Positions 56,952-64,000 of a stretch of DNA of 64,000 bases are shown here, piece after piece (positions within the stretch are counted from its first letter, which is position 1; each line of letters starts with the position of its first letter). A program made the translations under genes and the position numbers. This DNA is from Cadophora sp. MPI-SDFR-AT-0126 (lineage: Eukaryota > Ascomycota > Leotiomycetes > Helotiales > Ploettnerulaceae): assembly GCA_020747065.1 (NCBI GenBank), contig JAGMVK010000027.1, forward strand, positions 558,001 through 622,000, in the 5' to 3' direction. The notes under the pieces were generated by a model, which worked only from the letters and a program-made list of their open reading frames with translations, did not search any database and was not told the DNA's origin.

Positions 56952-59900
56952 CTAACAACTCAACGCCTTTTGTAAATGCACTTTAAGTACATCACCAACG
57001 ACACCCATCTGCGGTGCCTTCACAACCGAAAAATGGTTTCCGCTCACTACACTGCATTCCACCTTCCGTCCCACCAACTTGTCCCATCCCGCTGGTCCAT
57101 AGTCACTCCTCACTCCAAAAAGCCAATTCCGAGCTTCGTTAGCAATGTCATCGTCACTCAAGTTCACACCAATTTTCTTCTCTTCACTCAAACCCTCCAA
57201 CATGCCATCTTTAGCCCAGACAGCAACCACATTCTCGATCTTCGCATCCTTAGCTAGAGGAACCGGCTCGAAATGCTCCAGCGTTCTCACACTAGCTAGG
57301 AAATGCTGTCTCGTTTCCTCTGGGATACCTTTGCCACTTTTGTCCATTCCGTCAAACAAGCCTGCGTTCTCGAGGATATCAAGAGTCGGAGCCGGAAGCG
57401 GCGGAAGGGTGTGAGGACATGGACTGTCGATGAACATGAGCATTTGGATTTTCTCGCCTGCGTCCAAGAGCTGATGTGCAACTTCGTAGGCGAATATTCC
57501 GCCCATAGACCAGCCTGCTAAGAGATACGGGCCTTGAGGTTGGAGTCTTCGGATCTCTTCGATGAAGATAGAAGCGACGGTCTCGAATGGTAGGGTGTAG
57601 CTCTCGGCGCATTTGTGGAATGGGGAGAAGAGAGCGTAGACCGGTAGGGACTTTGAGATTGGTGGAAGATCAATGTAGGAAAGTGCTGACCCTGAACCAT
57701 CTGGGAGAAGAAAGACTGCCGTCGATCCGGGGGAAGGAATACCCTGGAGGAGAATGGATTTGCTTTTGAAAAGCGACAGAAGCTTCGTAGCCACAGCTTT
57801 CAACTCAGGTACCTGTGTCTGGCTGTATTTTCGAAGATCCCCAAATGTCTGGTACTCAGAGAAGAAGGATGATGGAAGACTCACACCTGTCAGTTCTCGA
57901 AGGGAGCTGAGAACAGATATGCTCAAGAGTGAGTCAAGACCGAGATCCGAGAACTGGGCTGTCGGATGCGCTTCACTTGGCTGGATACCCACTTCCTCAA
58001 TGATAATCGACTTTAAAATGTCTTCAATATCATCGCAGGGTGGTGTGTGGATGCTGATTGAAGAGCAAGCATCCAGAGATGAAGCATCCGAGAAAACGCT
58101 TCGCACTGTAGACGCACTCGACGCTCGCGACCTTGACTCTTCCGATTTCAGAGTAACCAGTTTGTGCGGCACAAGAGGTTGAACTTGTGCATGGAAATAT
58201 TTTTCAAGCTCGCCGACCGTGGAATATGTGGTGAATAAAGAGCTGGGAAGCTCCATCTGTGTCAACGTGCGCAATCGCTGCAAGATAGAAATTGTTAAAA
58301 TGGAATCGATGCCCAGATCTGACCACTGTGCATCGTCAGAAAGCTCAGACCGTTCGAGTCCTGCTTCTGAGAGAATGATCTCCATGGCTTTAGGGGGTGG
58401 AAGTGCATTAACCATCCGGCCCCTGGGTGCCTCGGTATTCTGAGGCTGAACTACACTGACGCGCTTGATGTGGGAACTGACTCCAAGCAATGTGTGGAGC
58501 AAAGTGCGCTTCATTTGCTTGAATTTCAAACCAGCGACGACAGCCACAACCTCATGCTCATTGAACATGTAAACATTGCCAGCATAGACACCACTTTCAG
58601 AAGTCGATTGCATCCTGACATAGGTTCGGTATTGTTCTTTTTCTGATAATTGTCCAAGGATCTTCATGCTCTTCCACCCATGAGAAATATAGACGTCATC
58701 TTGACCGCTTGGTGGGTTCACGTTCAAGCAGAATCCGCCAATTTGCGCAAGACTGTCGATCCAATAGGGGCTGTGGGTAAAGACTCCGTCGTCAGTCGAC
58801 GTTCTGAACTTGAGGATAGCGGATGCTTCTGGAATATCATCACTCATAAAAGTCTCTTTCAAGGCTTGGTACTCGTCAGAGTAGTCAACCACTGTGTTGA
58901 ATAGCTTGTATGCCATCTTCCGTGAAATGCTGTCAACATTGTCGTTACCGCTCCGTGCTTTTTCTTGTAGCTCTTTGCTCCTGGCTCGAATGAGATAAGC
59001 ACTGCTGTTCCAATGTTCCATCATCTTTACGCCATCGCAAAGTGAGACCTGGCATCTGGCATGTTCTTTCCATTCCGTTCCAGTTTGCGAATGGAAAAAT
59101 ATCTTGACTGGTTCGGAAGAAGATTGCGTGGCGGTGACCCTGAAGATCTGCTTCTGCATGTCTTGCTTGACCATGAAAGGGCTGAATATTTCCATGTTTG
59201 AAAGATCCATTGGTGGGGTTGTTAAGGACGTATCTTGTTGACAGAAAATATACCTAGCAGCCGTGAATGCCATTTCGGCGTATATTGAGCTGCAAATATT
59301 AGAACACGCTTGTTCAAGGGAGACATAAAATGCATACCTAGGACAAAGCCCAACGCCAGAGACAACATGACCGCGCGCCATATGAGAAAGTTCTGGACAG
59401 CTGAAGTCACTTGTGAAGATGACTTGTGCATCAGTTGAGAGGAATGACTGTTCCTCAATCCGTTGCAAGCATGTTGAAGAGAAAACCGGCGCAAACTCTG
59501 GTGTTTGGGAATGTTGAGGTGCGTCTAATCGACTTCGGTAATCCAGCCAGTAATTCTTCGCATCGAAGCCGTATAATGGAAGCTCAGCCAATTGAAGAGC
59601 ATGCTTATGCTCCTTGTGAAACTCGGTCCACTTGACATGGCATCCCTTTTGGTAGCTTCGCGCTAGGTTCTTGGAGATCGTGACCCAGCAGTCTTTGTTA
59701 GGCTCGAGGGTGGTGAGTGAGTTCTCGAGAGGCGTATTCAATGATGCTTTGACAAAGGATAAGCAGGTTGCTCCTGGGCCACATTCCATCCAGAGTGTTC
59801 GATCATTAACGAGGCCATTAGTGACGCAGGAATTCAGCGCTGCTGGAAAGTTCACAGATTCTCTGGCTTGGCGACATAGATATTCAGCTCCAAACACTCC

Positions 59901-62900
59901 AGCTTCGCTAACAACTTCTCCGAGTAGTGTCGAGGCCATTGGAATTTTTGGTTTGGCGAAGTTGATCCCGTTTGCGATCTTAAGGAACGGGGGCAAGATT
60001 GGTTCCATCTGCTTAGAGTGAAAAGAATAAGGAACTTCGAGGAACTTAGTGATAACACCTTGGACCTCAAGCTTTTGCTGCAGCTTGGTAACCTCTTCAG
60101 AAGGTCCACTGACGACCGTAGAGTTAGGTCCATTGATGCATGCAACTTCCAAGGCAGTAGATCGGCAGCCCGAAAGGGATTCTCTGACTGAGTCCGCCGC
60201 TAGTCTGATTGAAAGCATTGAGTGCGTAAACGGAACACAATTGATCTGCATCTGTTCCGCTCTTTTTGCCACCAAGTAAACCATGTCGCTAGTGGAGATA
60301 ACACCAGCAATGCATAGCGCAGCATACTCTCCTAAACTATGACCAATAACAACGCTGGGAACAATGCCCCATGATTGCCAGAGCCGAGCAAGCGAGGTCT
60401 CCACTGCAACAAGACAGAGTTGATTCTGCGCAGGGCTCGGAGACTCCTTGGCACCTCCTGTCAAGACGTCCAGGAAGGAAGGCAATTTCTGCTGGATGCA
60501 TAAGAGCTCGCATTCTCCAATTTGATCGCGGAAGAATTGACAGGAGTCGTACAGGTTCTTTGCAACTCCCATTATTGCTGCTCCCTGACCAGGAAACGTG
60601 AAAGCAACTTTAGTGGTGTCGTTCGACAATTTTGGTTCTTCCCATGTATTGATGTCCTTGTCCATTGCCTTGCACAGTCCTCCAATATCTTTCACAGCGT
60701 ACGACTTCCGAAGAGAATGGTGCATTCTTCGAGCGGTTGAGGTGTACGCGATATCAGGTAGAGAGGAATTGGAGGAATCGAGGAGATTCCGGAAGCGGGA
60801 GACATTTTCTCTCAGGGAGAACGGAGTCTTCGCAGAGACGGCAACAATATGGGCAGTTCTGGTATCTGCTCCAATTATTTGCGTACTTGGGCCATCTTCA
60901 AGAACTATGCTTGTGTTGCCACCCTTCTCTGCGTCAGTGAAATCACTTCTATCAACACATTGAGGTGACTTACAGCTGCACTAAAGTTGTTTAGCAATAC
61001 TCTTCTTGTTCCCTGTCTTGAGAGTTTTTGGGAGGATGCAATGTGGACATTGTATTTCGAAAAGTCGGGAAGTTTTGGATTCATTTGACCCGTGACACCG
61101 ATGTGTGGTACGACTTGCTCCTTCTTAAGCATCAGGAGTGTTTTGATCAAAGATGATATACCAGCAGCCTGAGAATGTTAGTACAATTTTCAATATCGAA
61201 GTTCACTACTTACGGCTTCCCCATGCCCAATGTTGGGCTTTATAGAGCCGATAGTCAAGGGCCGAGATCGAGGCGTCTTCGCCAAAACACTCATCATTGA
61301 CTTCGACTCCGCAGCATCGCCAGCCTGTGTTCCAGTTCCATGCAGTTCGACATAATCTATATCTTCCGGCTCCACAGACGCTTGTATCAGCACTTCTCGA
61401 AACAGTTTCGCCTGAGTCTCAACGTGAGGATGCGTAATGGATACCGCTTGAGCGGAGTGATTTGTTGCGACAGCCTTGACAACAGCAAGAATATTATCTC
61501 GATTCGCCACTGCGTCTTCCAGTCTCTTCAAGATGATCACACCAACACCTTCGCCACGACAGTAACCATCTGCGGAGGCATCGAATGTTTTGCAGGATCC
61601 GGTTGGCGAGAGAAAACTGCCACGACTGAGACCAGCGTACATATTGCAACCAGTCAAAATATTCGATCCTCCTGCGACTGCCATATTGCACTCACGTGCT
61701 TGGAGCGCAGAACAAGCCAGCTGAACGGCCAGCAAGCTGGATGAGCAAGCGCTATCAACACTGTATGACGGGCCTTCCCATTTGAAGTGATAATTGACCC
61801 GCCCAGCACTGAAAGCTCGAATTCCTCCAGTCACATAATACATGTCGACATCTTCAGCGGCATTGTACTCCTTCCAATCGTCGATGGTCTGGCCGAAGTA
61901 AGTCCCAACATTCGGGTCTCGGTCCTCCATATCGTGCTCTTGAGTGTAGCCCGCCATCTCCAGGGCTTCGTATGTTGACATGAGGAGAAGTCTCTGTCCC
62001 GGGTCTGTTTGAGCAGCCTCTCGAGGCGACATGTTGAATAGCCGAGCATCAAACATTCCTGGTCGATCGATAAAGCAACCATACGGCGTTGAGGTGGAAT
62101 TCGCCAATTTTCTTGTTGGGTCGTAATGAGTTTTTACATTAAACCTGTCTCCTGGAATCTGTCTGTTGTCAGTGATGGAGCCCACGTTAGAACGGGAAAG
62201 CTCATACTTCTCTGTGGAGGTCAAGTCCACTATCCAACACCTTCCAAAACTCCTCCAGGCTTTCGGCCCCTGGAAACCTCCCTGCCATTCCAACGATAGC
62301 AATGTCTCCGCCTGCGGAAGAATTGCATAGTTTGGTGTTCTGTCGTGAACTTGTCACCTCGAAATTAATGTTTGCATCTTTCAAGCACTTTGTCAGGCGC
62401 TTTGTTGTATTGTTTGAACCAACGGAGGTGATCATGACACTCTTGTCATCAAGTATCGACAGGAGACTCTCCTGTGTAGGTACGTTGTTTATCGGATTCT
62501 TCATAATATCATCAATGATAGCAGAATTGAGTTCTGCTTGATTTTGGAAATCGTACGGTGAGCCGGAGTGTGGCGAAATGATGCGGCGGCATCCAGGGTG
62601 AAGCTCCTTGGGCGCCGATCCTGGTGGAATTATCCTTTCCAATTCGAAGAGAAGATGATCAGCGTGGAAAGCTGCTGTGATAGGAAGTGGTATCGTTGTG
62701 AGATTCTTCACTGGCTCGGATGACAAGAATGAGTCTAGCGAAGAAGGAGGGCCGCTGATGGTAATTGCAGATTCAGACATCGAACTGATATACACTCTCT
62801 TCTGATTTGAAATCGTCTATTAACGTTAGCAGTGATCATTTTGAAAGGAAGCATCATTACATTGCCGTCATGGAACTCTTCCAGGCGTTTCCGTAGAGTA

Positions 62901-63491
62901 GCACTGGAAATGCCGGTCACAACTCTTGCCCAGCTCTCTTGGCAATCTTCCAACAGGGTCGATCGACGTTGCACTTCTAGTCCCAATCTTACAGATGTTG
63001 CTACTATTTCGGGGGCAATAGCAAGAAGCTCAACCATAGAATGCGCAGTAGCAGCTGCTGCAGCTGGCAGGAGTCCACTACAGTAACCTAACACGATTGT
63101 TCGGGATGATAGCGCGTGATCAAGTAATGTTGGATCTCGTTCCAGGTTCCTGAAGTGCTTAGCATCTCATGGGACCTCTGGGAGTGTGTATCATAACTTA
63201 CAGTATTAAAGCTCCAAGTTGTGCTACACACAATAAAAGTGTTCTCAAAACAACATCTGGATGGGTATCCTCGAGCATAGTTTCTGCTAATAAACAGAAC
63301 GAGGAGAATCGAAGCCGCCTTTGCTGGGCACTAGGAAGGTCACAAGCCAATTGATGCACAGCATCTTCAGCGGTCTTGAGGAAATGTGAAAGAAAGACGG
63401 ATCTGTGTGATTGGCAATAAAGATCTCTGATGGTAGGCAGAGGATCCTCGGTTTGGTCTCCAAAGAGCAAAACTCTCATTGGTTGCGCCAT
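56952..63491 (-). CDS. Non-reducing polyketide synthase, SAT-KS-AT-PT-ACP-ACP-TE
   Basis: Seven exons: 63202-63491, 62861-63149, 62208-62816, 61214-62158, 60974-61168, 59338-60926 and 56952-59289. All joins are in phase; 2,084 residues. SAT: MRVLLFGDQTED and active Cys120 in LGYCSGLLPA. KS: Cys534 in DSACSSS, ELHGTGTQAGD, IKPNIGH. AT: FPGQGAA and Ser973 in GHSLGE. PT: His in GHVVSGVGLCP and Asp in DSLAQIGGF. Two ACPs carry the pantetheine Ser in GIDSI and GLDSL. TE: GWSMGG with a C-terminal GNHFSVVK His. The intron at 59290-59337 is 48 bp and leaves the frame open if unspliced, but splicing restores GLCPSSIYAEM. It makes an aromatic polyketide from malonyl-CoA and releases it by Claisen cyclisation or hydrolysis. 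The length and double ACP resemble orsellinate-type synthases; the product is not predictable. Confidence 0.96.
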
Positions 63492-64000
63492 AATGAGTGC
63501 TGATGTCAGTGGGTGGGAGAGATGAGGAAATCCCAACCAATTGCTTCAGACTCGTGGTCCTTAAGTTCATACTGCACTCACCCTTAAGTCTATAGCTTCT
63601 CTAGACTCGATCATCCCAAAGTGCGATACAGAAATCGACTGAGTGGAGATCCTTCGGAATCTGTCCAAACGCGTCTGACAGCAGTTTGATAGCCAAGTCT
63701 TGGTTCAATGCTCGATGGCGAGTCAAGACGAGATCTTGTCATGATACGTCCTCAGCCATGTCCAGTATATGCGTGAAGTGTTTACAGCGACAAGCAGTGG
63801 GAGCCGACTTTCGTTGTTTGTTTGATCTCCCTCCCACCTTATGTATGAAATACCAGCCTGGTGGATGAGCCCCTAGATCAGTGCGAGACCCCAGTATCTC
63901 AACCAAACTCTCGGGAAGCACTCCAGTGGAGATATCGGATCATTGATGCAAGGATATACATCATACACCGGATGTGTTTCCATGTGGATATGTCGTTTGG
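63492..64000. promoter_or_regulatory. Upstream region of the NR-PKS, possible 3' end of another minus-strand gene
   Basis: Contains the PKS promoter. A minus-strand frame at 63739-63939 (… LPESLVEILGSRTDLGAH … CKHFTHILDMAEDVS) is open and protein-like but has no Met and no recognised family. It could be a last exon of a gene beyond the edge. A GCGAGAC half-site like that of the 69-bp repeat is at 63883-63889. Confidence 0.3.

Noticed and set aside
50981..63491. Acetoacetyl-CoA synthetase as a member of the NR-PKS cluster
   Set aside because: It is a widespread primary-metabolism gene, on the other strand and next to housekeeping genes; no evidence links it to the PKS beyond proximity.
1..64000. 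tRNA genes, CRISPR arrays or transposons
   Set aside because: No tRNA box B/cloverleaf, spaced repeat array, terminal inverted repeats or transposase/reverse-transcriptase motifs were seen on reading.

Overview
The window looks like genomic DNA of a filamentous ascomycete (Pezizomycotina). Nearly all genes carry short GT-AG introns of about 40-80 bp. It contains fungal iterative polyketide synthases, a CBM1-bearing glycosidase, a Zn2Cys6 regulator and ascomycete-type housekeeping genes. The order cannot be fixed from sequence alone; a Leotiomycetes-like genome is only a guess. No tRNA, rRNA, CRISPR array or transposon was recognised.

Region 1 (1-17.4 kb) is a polyketide cluster cut by the left edge. 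It holds the 5' part of a P450, an alpha/beta hydrolase of the fungal polyketide-transferase type, a divergently transcribed highly reducing PKS (KS-AT-DH-relic MT-ER-KR-ACP), a small SAM methyltransferase and an ABCB-type full transporter. The PKS lacks a releasing domain, which fits a trans-acting hydrolase/transferase. Its reading frame breaks once at the start of the enoylreductase domain.

Region 2 (20.4-25.1 kb) has a zinc polyol dehydrogenase (L-arabinitol/sorbitol type) and two divergent epoxide hydrolases from different subfamilies.

Region 3 (26.2-42.7 kb) resembles a glucuronoxylan/pentose utilisation locus. It has an MFS sugar transporter, an SDR of the pentitol/L-xylulose reductase type, a Zn2Cys6 regulator, a bifunctional PFK-2/FBPase-2 paralogue, a transketolase relic, a CBM1-GH43 glycosidase and a GH67 alpha-glucuronidase. 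XlnR-like GGCTAA/G and CreA-like SYGGRG motifs lie in several of the promoters. The regulator, PFK-2 and transketolase genes each carry a disabling lesion, whereas the transporter, SDR and both secreted hydrolases are open. This suggests either partial decay of the locus or local assembly errors.

Region 4 (44-53.3 kb) is mostly conserved cellular genes: a cysteine-rich single-pass membrane protein, the splicing factor Yju2/Cwf16, the APC/C subunit Apc6/Cut9, a small membrane protein and acetoacetyl-CoA synthetase.

Region 5 (54.2-64 kb) is a second, minimal polyketide locus: a DHA1-type MFS exporter and a complete non-reducing PKS (SAT-KS-AT-PT-ACP-ACP-TE). A tandemly duplicated 69-bp element with an internal palindrome lies between them.
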